From the NCBI GenBank assembly GCA_009923475.1, contig RFTM01000049.1, positions 1 through 9,029 on the forward strand: a stretch of 9,029 nt of DNA. Reading direction: 5' to 3'. This DNA comes from Gammaproteobacteria bacterium (GTDB lineage Bacteria > Pseudomonadota > Gammaproteobacteria > Steroidobacterales > Steroidobacteraceae). The translations under genes and the position numbers were made by a program. Below the pieces are notes generated by a model, which was given only the letters and a program-made list of their open reading frames with translations, searched no databases and was not told the origin of the DNA. Below, piece by piece: positions 1 through 7,274 of the stretch (its first letter is position 1; every line of letters begins with the position of its first letter).

Positions 1-68
1 AGGTCCTCGTTGATCTCGTCGGGGATGCGACCGCGGATGTCGTAGGCCTTGAAGGCGGAGAGTTTCAT
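1..68 (-). CDS. manB: Phosphomannomutase/phosphoglucomutase, N-terminal fragment (runs off left edge)
   Basis: Only the first 22 codons are in the window. They read [18 protein letters not shown] and then INED. The YDIRG segment preceded by FKA is the usual N-terminus of the ManB/CpsG/AlgC group of alpha-D-phosphohexomutases, which convert mannose-6-P to mannose-1-P (often also glucose-6-P to glucose-1-P) in the cytoplasm. The ATG (68-66) overlaps the manC stop in an ATGA, so the two genes are probably translationally coupled; purine-rich AGGGA and AAGAG lie just upstream. The position right after manC fits, because the product of this enzyme is the guanylyltransferase substrate. The phosphoserine loop and the metal- and sugar-binding loops lie outside the window. 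Whether the enzyme prefers mannose or is a dual mannose/glucose AlgC type cannot be told from this piece. Confidence 0.85.
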   Translation of the reverse strand, partial: MKLSAFKAYDIRGRIPDEINED

Positions 69-1531
69 GTGCTCTTGCTGTCCCTGCCGTACCGGTCCTC
101 GAAGCGCACGATATCGTCCTCGCCGAGGTAGCTGCCCGACTGCACCTCGATGATGTGCAGCGGGATCTTCCCGGGGTTCTCGATGCGGTGCTTGGTGCCG
201 ACCGGGATGTAGGTCGACTGGTTCTCCTCGAGCAGGAACACCTCTTCGCCGCGCGTGATGCGCGCGGTGCCCGAGACCACGATCCAGTGCTCGGCGCGGT
301 GGTGGTGCAGCTGCAGCGACATCGAGGCGCCGGGGTTCACCGACAGGCGCTTCACCTGGTAGCGCTCGCCGTTCTCGACGCTGTCGTAGGAGCCCCAGGG
401 CCGGAACACCTCGCGGTGCAGCGAATGCTCCGAGCGGCCCGCGGCCTTGATGCGCGCCACCAGTGCCTTCACGTCCTGCACGCGCTCGCGCGGCGCCACG
501 AGCACCGCGTCCTTGGTCTCGACGACCACATGGCCCTCGAGCCCCACGGTCGCGACCAGCCGGCTCTCGCTGAACACGAACGAATCGCGCGTGTCCTCGG
601 CGATGACATCGCCGCGCAGCACGTTGCCGTCGGCATCCGAGCCGACCGCCGCATGCAAGGACGACCACGACCCGACATCGCTCCACCCGGCGGCGAGCGG
701 CACGACCACCGCATCGCGGGTCTTCTCCATCACCGCGTAGTCGATGGAATCGCTGCGGCAGGCGCCGAAGGTCTCGGCGTCGACGCGCACGAAATCGAGG
801 TCGGACTTCGCGGCCCCGGCTGCTGCTGCTGCGGCAGCCGCGATGTCCGGCGCCTGCGCCTCGAGCTCGCGCAGGTAGCGGCGCGCACCGAAGAGGAACA
901 TGCCGCTGTTCCAGTAGTACTCGCCCGAGGCCACGAAGCGCTCGGCGGTGGCGAGATCCGGCTTCTCGACGAAGCGGTCGATGGGGTACACCGCCCCGGC
1001 CGCGCCCGGATCGATGGGCTGCGCGGCGCGCCGGATGTAACCGTAGCCCGTCTCGGGGCCCTCGGGCACCACCCCGAAGGTGACGAGCCGCCCGGCCTCG
1101 GCGGCGGGCAGCGCCGCGCGCACGGCCGCCCGGAAGGCCGCGCCTTCGCGCACCACATGGTCGGCGGGCAGCACCAGCAGCAGCGGGCCGATGTCGTCAG
1201 CGCGGTCCGCGCCCAACCCTGCGGCCGCCAAGGCCGCGTGGGCGGCGAGCGCGATCGCCGGCGCCGTGTTGCGACCGACGGGCTCCAACACGATGCGTGC
1301 GCCCTCCACGCCCGCCTGACGCAGCTGCTCGGCCACCATGAAGCGGTGGGCGTCGTTGCAGACCACCACCGGCGCGCCGACACCCGGCAGACCCGCCGTG
1401 CGGGCGACCGTGGCCTGCAGCATGGTCTCGCTGCCGCCGGCGAGCGGCAGCAACTGCTTGGGGAAATGCTCGCGGGACAGCGGCCAAAGCCGGGTGCCGG
1501 AACCCCCCGAAAGGATGACGGGGATGATCAC
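65..1531 (-). CDS. manC: Bifunctional mannose-1-phosphate guanylyltransferase / mannose-6-phosphate isomerase (type II PMI)
   Basis: This cytoplasmic enzyme makes GDP-mannose from mannose-1-P and GTP, and its C-terminal cupin interconverts fructose-6-P and mannose-6-P. The 488 residues match the usual AlgA/XanB/ManC length. Residues 1-290 or so are the nucleotidyltransferase, with GGSGTRLWP at 9-17, KQL at 25-27, a PADH segment near 122-125 and FVEKP at 187-191. Residues from about 375 form the cupin, with FRPWGSYDS (376-384), [10 protein letters not shown] (407-416) and [14 protein letters not shown] (441-454); the clustered His and Glu residues are the expected metal ligands. The GTG start (1531-1529) was chosen because the family begins directly with IIPVILSGG. 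It overlaps the ugd stop by four bases (GTGA). The same frame stays open upstream into ugd, but that extension has no family character. An eight-alanine run at 231-238 lies in the nucleotidyltransferase half. The stop overlaps the next gene by ATGA. Confidence 0.95.
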   Translation of the reverse strand: MIIPVILSGGSGTRLWPLSREHFPKQLLPLAGGSETMLQATVARTAGLPGVGAPVVVCNDAHRFMVAEQLRQAGVEGARIVLEPVGRNTAPAIALAAHAALAAAGLGADRADDIGPLLLVLPADHVVREGAAFRAAVRAALPAAEAGRLVTFGVVPEGPETGYGYIRRAAQPIDPGAAGAVYPIDRFVEKPDLATAERFVASGEYYWNSGMFLFGARRYLRELEAQAPDIAAAAAAAAGAAKSDLDFVRVDAETFGACRSDSIDYAVMEKTRDAVVVPLAAGWSDVGSWSSLHAAVGSDADGNVLRGDVIAEDTRDSFVFSESRLVATVGLEGHVVVETKDAVLVAPRERVQDVKALVARIKAAGRSEHSLHREVFRPWGSYDSVENGERYQVKRLSVNPGASMSLQLHHHRAEHWIVVSGTARITRGEEVFLLEENQSTYIPVGTKHRIENPGKIPLHIIEVQSGSYLGEDDIVRFEDRYGRDSKST

Positions 1532-2892
1532 GTCGCGGAGTGTACCGCGACCGACGCGCCCCGCCCGATCGCGTAGTACGTGAAGCCGCGGCGCAGAATC
1601 AGCGCGGGGTCGTAGAGATTGCGGCCATCGAAGACCACAGGCGCCGCCAACGTTTCCTTGAGCGCGTCGAAGTCGGGGCTGCGGAACTCCTGCCACTCGG
1701 TGACGATGGCGAGCGCGTCCGCGCCCTCCAATGTCTCGGCGGCGCTCGCGCAGAGCGTGAGCGCCGGTCGGTCACCGGTCAGGCGGTCGCCGTACAGACG
1801 ACGGGTCTCGGCCATCGCCACGGGGTCATAGGCCCGCACCCGCGCACCCGCCGCCCACAGCGCCTCCATCAGCACGCGGCTCGGGGCCTCGCGCATGTCG
1901 TCGGTGTTCGGCTTGAAGGCAAGCCCCCAAAGGGCGATCGTGCGCCCCGCGACGCTGCCGCCGTAGTGCGCCACGATGCGACGGAACAGCACCTGCTTCT
2001 GCTCGGCGTTGACCGCCTGCACCGCCGCGATGAGCTGCGAGGGCGCGCCCACCTCGGCCGCCGTGTGCTGCAGCGCCTGCACATCCTTCGGGAAGCAGGA
2101 GCCGCCATAGCCCGCGCCCGGGTAGATGAAGGCGTAGCCGATGCGCGAGTCCGAGCCGATGCCCTGGCGCACCTTCTCGATGTCCGCGCCCACCTTCTCG
2201 GCGATGCCCGCCAGTTCGTTGATGAACGAGATCTTGGTGGCGAGCATGGCGTTCGCCGCGTACTTGGTGAGCTCCGCCGAGCGCGTGTCCATCACGATGA
2301 GCCGCTCGCGGTTGCGCGTGAACGGCTCGTAGAGCGCGCGCATGGTGTCGATGGCGCGGGGCGAACCGGTGCCGATGACCACGCGGTCGGGCTTCATGAA
2401 GTCGCCGATGGCCGCGCCTTCCTTCAGGAACTCGGGGTTCGAGACCACATCGAAATCATGCTGCACGCCGCGCGCGGCAAGCGCGGCGGCCACCTCGGCG
2501 CGCACGCGGTCCGCCGTGCCGACGGGCACGGTCGACTTGTCGACCACGATCCGATAGCCGTCGAGGTGGGTGCCGATGGTGCGAGCCACCGCCAGCACAT
2601 GGCGCAGGTCGGCGGAGCCGTCCTCGCCCGGCGGCGTGCCGACCGCGATCAGGATGACCTCGCCGTGCGCGACGCCCTCGGCCGCATCGGTCGTGAAGCG
2701 CAAACGCCCGGCGCGGGCGTTGCGCTCGATCATGGCGTCGAGTCCCGGCTCGTGGATGGGCACCTCGCCGCGCTGCAAGCGCGCGATCTTCCCGGCATCC
2801 ACATCGACGCAGAGCACGCGGTTGCCGGCGTCCGCAAAGCAGGCACCGGTGACGAGGCCGACATATCCGGAACCGAAGACCGTGATCTTCAA
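1528..2892 (-). CDS. ugd: UDP-glucose 6-dehydrogenase
   Basis: This cytoplasmic enzyme oxidises UDP-glucose to UDP-glucuronate with two NAD+. The 454-residue protein has the full three-part layout: an N-terminal Rossmann domain ([10 protein letters not shown], 7-16), a central dimer helix, and a C-terminal UDP-binding domain ([18 protein letters not shown], 321-338; FDGRNLYDP, 421-429). Catalytic residues are in place: Thr121 in STVPVGT, Glu154 and Glu158 in NPEFLKEG, Lys210 and Asn214 in TKYAANAML, and Cys266 with Asp270 in GGSCFPKD. The TTG start (2892-2890) is preferred because the family begins [12 protein letters not shown] and an AAGGGG motif lies 8 bases upstream. An in-frame ATG at 2955 would add 21 residues of no family character. 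This appears to be the first gene of the ugd-manC-manB unit. Its product is the substrate of the epimerase encoded at 6258-7274, so the two blocks are linked metabolically. Confidence 0.96.
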   Translation of the reverse strand: MKITVFGSGYVGLVTGACFADAGNRVLCVDVDAGKIARLQRGEVPIHEPGLDAMIERNARAGRLRFTTDAAEGVAHGEVILIAVGTPPGEDGSADLRHVLAVARTIGTHLDGYRIVVDKSTVPVGTADRVRAEVAAALAARGVQHDFDVVSNPEFLKEGAAIGDFMKPDRVVIGTGSPRAIDTMRALYEPFTRNRERLIVMDTRSAELTKYAANAMLATKISFINELAGIAEKVGADIEKVRQGIGSDSRIGYAFIYPGAGYGGSCFPKDVQALQHTAAEVGAPSQLIAAVQAVNAEQKQVLFRRIVAHYGGSVAGRTIALWGLAFKPNTDDMREAPSRVLMEALWAAGARVRAYDPVAMAETRRLYGDRLTGDRPALTLCASAAETLEGADALAIVTEWQEFRSPDFDALKETLAAPVVFDGRNLYDPALILRRGFTYYAIGRGASVAVHSAT

Positions 2893-2900
2893 ATTTGCAG

Positions 2901-2906
2901 CCCCTT
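2901..2906 (-). promoter_or_regulatory. Shine-Dalgarno sequence of ugd (supports the TTG start)
   Basis: On the minus strand AAGGGG stands 8 bases before the TTG at 2892-2890. It is the clearest ribosome binding site in the window; most other genes here start inside overlaps without an obvious site. It favours TTG over the upstream ATG at 2955. It also lies inside a six-codon reading frame (2909-2889) whose stop overlaps the TTG. Confidence 0.7.
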
Positions 2907-2973
2907 CATCACATCGTTGCTGTACGGAACTTCGGTCCGGTGGCGCAAGGCGCACCCTCCGCGACGACGCGCA

Positions 2974-3002
2974 ACCTTACCGTCCGTCTCTCCCGCCGGC
3001 AA
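2974..3002 (-). promoter_or_regulatory. Candidate sigma70-type promoter for ugd-manC-manB
   Basis: On the minus strand TTGCCG (3002-2997) is followed by a 17-base spacer and TAAGGT (2979-2974). The -35 keeps TTG and the -10 keeps TA and the final T. Initiation near 2967 would leave a leader of about 75 bases before the ugd TTG. The location, after a long gene-free gap and before the gene with a good ribosome binding site, fits. A TATGAT further upstream (3108-3103) has only a poorly spaced TTGTCC partner (20 bases). This is motif inference alone. Confidence 0.4.
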
Positions 3003-3041
3003 CGCCTTGAGCGGGATACCATGCACGCTGGGTCGAGCGTA

Positions 3042-3078
3042 CCTCGGGACCGAGGCCCGGCTTGATGCCGGATCTCGG
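3042..3078 (-). repeat. Hairpin with a competing alternative stem in the pgi-ugd gap
   Basis: Bases 3050-3078 form CCGAG-GC-CCGGC-TTGAT-GCCGG-AT-CTCGG on the plus strand, that is ten base pairs with a 2x2 internal loop and a five-base terminal loop. CGAGG at 3051-3055 can instead pair with CCTCG at 3042-3046 across a four-base loop, so the two folds exclude each other. No T-run follows on either strand, so it does not look like an intrinsic terminator. It lies about 50 bases upstream of the candidate ugd promoter. It could be a processing or mRNA-stability structure for the pgi transcript, a dispersed palindromic repeat unit, or a leader element if transcription starts further upstream. Confidence 0.4.
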
Positions 3079-3312
3079 CGCTCTACACTGCAGGTAGGCG
3101 AGATCATACCGCGTGAGGCCCGCGACCCGGACAACCCGCCACGCGAAATCGAGGGCACAAACCGGTGGAAACGTCCCGATTACCAACACCTGTCCCCGAC
3201 GGCCATATCGGCCGACACGGCGAACACGCCCCCGGTGACATCGGAGCGCCACTGATGCCGGTGCTGGAAGGCTGACCTCGTCGCCTCACGGCATCACGAG
3301 CACCCCCCGACA

Positions 3313-3322
3313 ACCGTACGGT
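3313..3322. repeat. 10-base perfect palindrome ACCGTACGGT
   Basis: The sequence ACCGTACGGT is its own reverse complement. A second pairing, CCGAC (3307-3311) with GTCGG (3321-3325), overlaps it. Such palindromes can be repressor half-site pairs, but a 10-base palindrome also occurs by chance in GC-rich DNA and no second copy was noticed nearby. Function unknown. Confidence 0.25.
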
Positions 3323-3482
3323 CGGTCCCTGGCGCGATCCGGGACGCTGCCGACATCACCCTGCCGCGTCGCATCGGTGTCGCCTCGGCCGGATCGCGAA
3401 CAGCCAACTCCCTACAACAGCGCCTGCTGCACACCCCAAGAACCCGGAAAAGCGCCTTGTGCCGGGACGCGCGCGAGATGCA

Positions 3483-5069
3483 TCAAGGCGCCGCTCCACG
3501 GCGCGCGCGGACATGGGCCAGCACGCCGCGCAACGACGGCGATACGGCGGCGGACGCGTCGCCCTGCCGCATCGCCTCCGCCACCTCGCCCGCGATCCGC
3601 TTGCCGAGCTCGACGCCGAACTGGTCGAAGGCGTTGATGCCCCACACCCGGCTCTGGACGAACACCTTGTGCTCGTAGAGCGCCACCAAGGCACCGAGCG
3701 TCGCCGGATCGAGGCGGTCGAAGACCAGCAGCGAGAGCGGCCGCCCGCCCTCCTGCACTTGCTGCGGCGTGACGCCCTCGCCGCGGCGTCCACGCAGGAG
3801 AGCCTCGGCCTGCGCCAGCGCATTGGCGATGGCGAGCTCCTGGTGGTCCTCGCGGCCGCAGGACGACCGCAGGCCGATGAGGATGTCGAGCGCGGCGCGC
3901 GGCCTGCCCTGATGCAGCATCTGGAAGAAGGAATGCTGCGCCTCGTTGCCGGGCTCGCCCCAGACCACGGGCGCCGTGCCGTAACCCACGGGCTGCCCAT
4001 CGAGACCCACCCGCTTGCCGTTGCTCTCCATGTCGAGCTGCTGCAGGAAGGCCGGGAAGCGCGCGAGGCGCGAATCGTAGGGCAGCACCGCGAGCGTCGG
4101 CAGACGCTCGCAGTCGATGTTCCAGACCCCGAGCAGCGCCATCAGCACCGGCAGGTTCCGCGACCACGGCGCCTCGCGGAAGTGCTGATCCATGGCATGG
4201 GCGCCCGCCAGCAATTCACCGAAGCGCGCCGCGCCCAGCGCGATGGCGAGCGACACGCCCACCGAGGACCACAAAGAATACCGACCACCCACCCAGTCCC
4301 ACATCTGGAAGCGCCGCTGCGGGTGGATGCCGAAGGCGTCCATCGCGGCCCCGTTCACCGAAACCGCCGCGAAATGCGCGGGCACCGCGCCCTCGCCCAG
4401 CCGCTCGACCAGCCAGGCCCGCGCGCTGCGGGCGTTGGCCAGGGTCTCCTGGGTGGTGAAGGTCTTGGAGACGACGATGAAGAGCGTACGGCGCGGGTCG
4501 ACCTCGGCGAGCAGGTCAGAGAGGGCGCAGCCGTCGACATTGGCCGCGAAACGCACGCGGGGGCCGCCAGTCGCATGATGCCGCAGCGCCTGCAGCGCCA
4601 TCGCCGGTCCGAGGTCGGAGCCGCCGATGCCGAGGTGCACCACATCATCGAACTCGCCGCTCGCACGCACGGACCCGGCGAAGGCGAGCATGCGGGCGCG
4701 CTCGGCCAGCACCTGAGCCTCGATGGCCGCGCCGCCGATGCCCGCACCGGCGGGCTGGCGCAGCGCCGCATGCAGCACCGCGCGGCCCTCGATTACGTTG
4801 ATGGCGTCGCCGCGGAACATGGCCTCAATGCCCTCCGTCACCCCCGCAGCCTCGGCCAAGGCGCCGAGCGCAGAAAGCGCCGCGGCATCGATGCGCTGGC
4901 GGGACCAATCGAGCAGCAGCCCGGCAGCGGAGGCCGAGCAATGCTCGAAGCGCTCGGGATCGCGCTCGAAGAGCGTCACGGGGTGCACCCCCGCCAACCG
5001 CTGGTGCTGGGTGTAGAGCTCGGCCCAGGCGGCGTCGAGCCGGGACGACGCCGACCCGCCCTCAGGCAT
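3483..5069 (-). CDS. pgi: Glucose-6-phosphate isomerase
   Basis: This cytoplasmic enzyme interconverts glucose-6-P and fructose-6-P. At 528 residues it is slightly shorter than the E. coli enzyme (549) and complete. Both family signatures are seen: VGGRYSLWSSVG (260-271, with the substrate-binding Arg263) and WGINAFDQFGVELGK (476-490). The expected catalytic residues are Glu348 in MESNGK, His379 in NEAQHSFFQ and Lys490. Phosphate-binding segments LGIGGSDLGP (146-155) and SKTFTTQET (201-209) are present. The ATG at 5069 was chosen because it lies 8 bases inside the end of the aminotransferase gene, suiting coupled translation. The frame is open for another 80 codons upstream, but that part is merely the aminotransferase gene read out of frame. 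In a nucleotide-sugar operon the enzyme can supply fructose-6-P to ManC. No clear terminator follows the stop. Confidence 0.96.
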   Translation of the reverse strand: MPEGGSASSRLDAAWAELYTQHQRLAGVHPVTLFERDPERFEHCSASAAGLLLDWSRQRIDAAALSALGALAEAAGVTEGIEAMFRGDAINVIEGRAVLHAALRQPAGAGIGGAAIEAQVLAERARMLAFAGSVRASGEFDDVVHLGIGGSDLGPAMALQALRHHATGGPRVRFAANVDGCALSDLLAEVDPRRTLFIVVSKTFTTQETLANARSARAWLVERLGEGAVPAHFAAVSVNGAAMDAFGIHPQRRFQMWDWVGGRYSLWSSVGVSLAIALGAARFGELLAGAHAMDQHFREAPWSRNLPVLMALLGVWNIDCERLPTLAVLPYDSRLARFPAFLQQLDMESNGKRVGLDGQPVGYGTAPVVWGEPGNEAQHSFFQMLHQGRPRAALDILIGLRSSCGREDHQELAIANALAQAEALLRGRRGEGVTPQQVQEGGRPLSLLVFDRLDPATLGALVALYEHKVFVQSRVWGINAFDQFGVELGKRIAGEVAEAMRQGDASAAVSPSLRGVLAHVRARRGAAP

Positions 5070-6261
5070 GGTGAGCGTAGAAGAGCCGGATGCAATCGAC
5101 GACATACTGCAACTGCTCGCGCGAGAGTTCGGGGAAGATGGGCAGCGCGAGCGTCTCGGCGGCAGCCCGTTCCGACTCGGGGAATGCCCCCGCGGCATAG
5201 CCCAGCTGCGCGAAGCACTCTTGGCGATGCAGCGGCACCGGGTAATAGATCTCGCTTCCCACACCGCACTCGCCCAAGTGTTTCTTGAGGGCATCGCGCT
5301 GCGGCGCACGGATGACGAACTGGTTGTAGATGTGGCGCGCGCCGGGCAGCGCGGGCGGCAGCGTCACCACGCCCTTCAGCCCCGCCTTCTCGAAGGCGCC
5401 GAAATAGAAGCAGGCGTTCTCTTGTCGGGCGCGTGACCAGTCGTCGAGATGCCGCAGCTTGATGACCAGCACCGCGGCCTGCAGTTCGTCGATGCGGAAG
5501 TTGCCGCCGATGATCTGGTGGTAGTACTTCGGCTCCATGCCGTGCACGCGCACCATCGCAAGCTTGGCGGCGAGCGCGGCATCGTTGGTGACGCACATGC
5601 CGGCGTCACCGAAGGCGCCGAGGTTTTTGGTGGGGAAGAACGAGAGACAGCCGATGTCGCCGATGCTGCAGGCACGACGGCCCTCGCCGTCCGCCGAGCC
5701 GATGGCCTGCGCCGCATCCTCGATGACCCGCAGCCCGAACTCGCGGGCCAGCGCCATCAGCGGCGTCATGTCGGCCATCTGGCCGTAGAGGTGAACCGGC
5801 ATCAGCGCGCGCACCACCGTGCCCGTGGCGCGGTGCACCAAACGGCCACCCTGCCGCTCGCAGTCCTCGCGCAGCAGGCGCTCGACGCCGGCCGGGGAGA
5901 GGTTGAACGTAGCCGGGTCGATATCGACGAACAGCGACCGGGCGCCCGCACGGGCGATGGTGCCGGCGGTCGCGAAGAAGGTGTAGGGCGAAGTGATGAC
6001 GGCATCGCCGGCGCCGATGTCGAGCGCCATGAGCGCCGCGAGCAACGCGTCGGTGCCCGAGGACATGCCGATGCCGTGGGTGCAGCCGCTGTAGGCCGCC
6101 ACCGCGGCCTCGAGCTCCTTGACCGCGGGGCCCAATGTGAAGGCCTGGGAGTCGCAGACCCGCTCGATGGCGGCGTCGATCTCGGACTTCAGGGCCCGGT
6201 ACTGGGGCTTGAGGTCGAGCAGGGGAACCTGCATCGCGGGCGACGGGCGGGGCGCGGTCAT
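5062..6261 (-). CDS. DegT/DnrJ/EryC1/StrS-family PLP-dependent sugar aminotransferase
   Basis: The family transfers an amino group, usually from glutamate, to a keto group on a nucleotide-linked sugar; the proteins are cytoplasmic. The 399 residues show the full fold: LLDLKPQYRALK near the N-terminus (14-25), ILGP-like TLGPAV (42-47), the SSGTDAL phosphate-binding segment (68-74), HLYGQMADM (157-165), VIEDAAQAIG (179-188, with Asp182 facing the PLP nitrogen), and SFFPTKNLGAFGDAG (207-221), where Lys212 is the predicted Schiff-base lysine. The layout resembles WbpE-type enzymes, but the sugar cannot be set from sequence. The ATG at 6261 is favoured by its ATGA overlap with the epimerase stop; Met10 at 6234 (MQVPLL) is a plausible alternative. 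No ketosugar-forming dehydratase or oxidase is in the window, so the donor must come from elsewhere. The gene ends 8 bases inside pgi. Confidence 0.92.
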   Translation of the reverse strand: MTAPRPSPAMQVPLLDLKPQYRALKSEIDAAIERVCDSQAFTLGPAVKELEAAVAAYSGCTHGIGMSSGTDALLAALMALDIGAGDAVITSPYTFFATAGTIARAGARSLFVDIDPATFNLSPAGVERLLREDCERQGGRLVHRATGTVVRALMPVHLYGQMADMTPLMALAREFGLRVIEDAAQAIGSADGEGRRACSIGDIGCLSFFPTKNLGAFGDAGMCVTNDAALAAKLAMVRVHGMEPKYYHQIIGGNFRIDELQAAVLVIKLRHLDDWSRARQENACFYFGAFEKAGLKGVVTLPPALPGARHIYNQFVIRAPQRDALKKHLGECGVGSEIYYPVPLHRQECFAQLGYAAGAFPESERAAAETLALPIFPELSREQLQYVVDCIRLFYAHHA

Positions 6262-7274
6262 CCGCCGATTATAGGGTAATGCCCCTGGTACCACTCGACG
6301 AAGCGCCTCACCCCCTCTTCGATGGGGGTCGCCGGCCGGTAGCCCACATCACGCTCGAGGTCGGAGCAGTCGGCGAGCGTGTCGGGCACGTCGCCGAGCT
6401 GCAGCGGCAGGTAGTTCATCCGCGCCTTCACGCCGAGGTTCTGCTCCAACAACTCGATGAAGCGCAGCAGCTCGACCGGCGACTGGTTGCCGATGTTGTA
6501 CACCCGCCAGGGCGCCCGGCTCGAGGCCGGGTCGGGCGCATCGCCGTCCCAGGCGGCATCGGGTGATGGCACGCGGTCGCAGACCCGCAGCACGCCCTCG
6601 GCGATGTCATCGATGTAGGTGAAATCCCGGCGGTGACGGCCGCCGTTGAAGACGTCGATGGTCTCGCCGGCGAGCATCTTGCGCGTGAAGAGCATCGGGC
6701 TCATGTCCGGCCGGCCCCAGGGGCCGTAGACCGTGAAGAACCGCAGCACCGTCACCGGCAGCCCGAAAAGCGTCGCGTAGTTGTGGCCCAGCAGCTCGCC
6801 CGCACGCTTGGTCGAGGCGTAGATGGAGAGCGGATGGTCCGCGCCGTGGTGCGGCGAGAACGGCATGCGGGTGTTCATGCCGTAGACGGAGCTGGTGGAA
6901 GCGAAGACGAGGTGGCCGACGCCATTGTGGCGACAGCCCTCGAGCACGTTGAGCGTGCCCGTGACGTTGCTGTCGAGGTAGACCTGCGGATGAGTGAGGG
7001 AATAACGCACGCCCGCCTGCGCCCCGAGGTGCACCACCCGCTCGAAGCGCTCCGCCGCGAACAGCGCGCGCATGCCGTCGGCATCGGCGAGGTCGAGGCG
7101 CCTAAACCGGAAACCCGCCCGGCCCTCGAGCCGCGCGAGGCGCGCGTGCTTGAGCGCGACGTCGTAATAGTCGTTGAGGTTGTCGAGGCCGACGACCTCA
7201 TGGCCTTGTGCCAGCAGGCGCTCGGCCACATGCAGGCCGATGAACCCCGCCGCGCCGGTGACGAGGACCTTCAC
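6258..7274 (-). CDS. NAD-dependent epimerase, probable UDP-glucuronate 4-epimerase
   Basis: This is an extended short-chain dehydrogenase of 338 residues, probably interconverting UDP-glucuronate and UDP-galacturonate in the cytoplasm. The N-terminus has the NAD-binding GAAGFIG (7-13) and the acidic LDNLNDYYD stretch (30-38). The active site has the STSS segment (126-129) and Tyr152-x3-Lys156 in YASTK. RFFTVYGPWGRPDM (178-191) is characteristic of the CapI/LspL UDP-glucuronate 4-epimerase group and separates it from the GalE and WbpP types; RRDFTYIDDI (215-224) follows. The GTG start (7274-7272) was chosen because VKVLVTGAAGFIG is the normal beginning of the family and it forms a GTGA overlap with the dnaQ stop. 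The open frame further upstream lies over dnaQ and has no domain. Ugd, encoded at 1528-2892, would supply the substrate. A decarboxylating or UDP-GlcNAc-acting relative is possible but less likely. Confidence 0.92.
   Translation of the reverse strand: MKVLVTGAAGFIGLHVAERLLAQGHEVVGLDNLNDYYDVALKHARLARLEGRAGFRFRRLDLADADGMRALFAAERFERVVHLGAQAGVRYSLTHPQVYLDSNVTGTLNVLEGCRHNGVGHLVFASTSSVYGMNTRMPFSPHHGADHPLSIYASTKRAGELLGHNYATLFGLPVTVLRFFTVYGPWGRPDMSPMLFTRKMLAGETIDVFNGGRHRRDFTYIDDIAEGVLRVCDRVPSPDAAWDGDAPDPASSRAPWRVYNIGNQSPVELLRFIELLEQNLGVKARMNYLPLQLGDVPDTLADCSDLERDVGYRPATPIEEGVRRFVEWYQGHYPIIGG
6268..6273 (-). promoter_or_regulatory. Perfect TATAAT six bases before the aminotransferase ATG
   Basis: On the minus strand TATAAT (6273-6268) is followed by CGGCGG and the ATG at 6261, all inside the last codons of the epimerase gene. 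No -35-like hexamer is seen at 16-18 bases and there is no extended TG. If active, transcription would start at or beside the ATG and give a leaderless message. It could instead be an AT-rich patch that keeps the start codon unstructured. Confidence 0.3.

Larger units (their letters stand above)
2893..3482. other. 590-base gap between pgi and ugd with no convincing gene
   Basis: The minus strand carries short open frames (89 codons at 2889-3158, 91 codons at 2977-3252, 69 codons at 3104-3313). None has recognisable domains, good starts or the strongly GC-rich third positions of the neighbours; for the 89-codon frame I counted 26 of 90 codons (stop included) ending in A or T. The gap holds the candidate ugd promoter (2974-3002), a two-part hairpin (3042-3078), a 10-base palindrome (3313-3322) and a small stem at 3200-3214 (CGGCC, loop ATATC, GGCCG). 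No hairpin followed by a T-run was found on the minus strand after the pgi stop. It may be a long regulatory leader, an untranslated RNA, or the remains of a lost gene. Confidence 0.6.

Noticed and set aside
155..1576. 473-codon plus-strand open frame opposite manC
   Set aside because: It is the antisense shadow of a well-supported gene. It is rich in Arg, His and Ala with no domain, as expected in GC-rich DNA where antisense stops are rare.
2893..2955. ATG at 2955 as the ugd start
   Set aside because: It would add 21 residues absent from the family and ignore the AAGGGG-N8-TTG arrangement.
3103..3134. TATGAT with TTGTCC as a ugd promoter
   Set aside because: The -10 is good but the spacer is 20 bases, too long for a normal sigma70 site, and it lies over 200 bases from ugd. 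The 2974-3002 pair is better spaced.
2889..3158. 89-codon minus-strand frame ending on the ugd start
   Set aside because: About 29 percent of its codons end in A or T, more than the neighbours, and there is no domain or ribosome binding site. Only its last six codons are kept as a possible minicistron.
1540..3255. 571-codon plus-strand open frame opposite ugd and part of the gap
   Set aside because: Most of it is complementary to ugd codons, and the protein is low-complexity Arg/His/Asp-rich. Running into the gap does not add evidence.
2977..3313. Two overlapping minus-strand frames (91 and 69 codons) in the gap
   Set aside because: They overlap each other and the candidate promoter, have no good start signals and resemble no family.
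3444..3467. CCCGG/CCGGG hairpin as a pgi terminator
   Set aside because: Only five pairs around a 14-base loop, with the T-run in the loop and not after the stem.
3459..5288. 609-codon plus-strand open frame opposite pgi
   Set aside because: Both catalytic signatures of Pgi are on the minus strand; this frame has no recognisable motif and mirrors the pgi codon pattern.
5070..5309. N-terminal 80-residue extension of Pgi
   Set aside because: It is the aminotransferase gene read in another frame, rich in Ser and Arg, with no similarity to Pgi N-termini.
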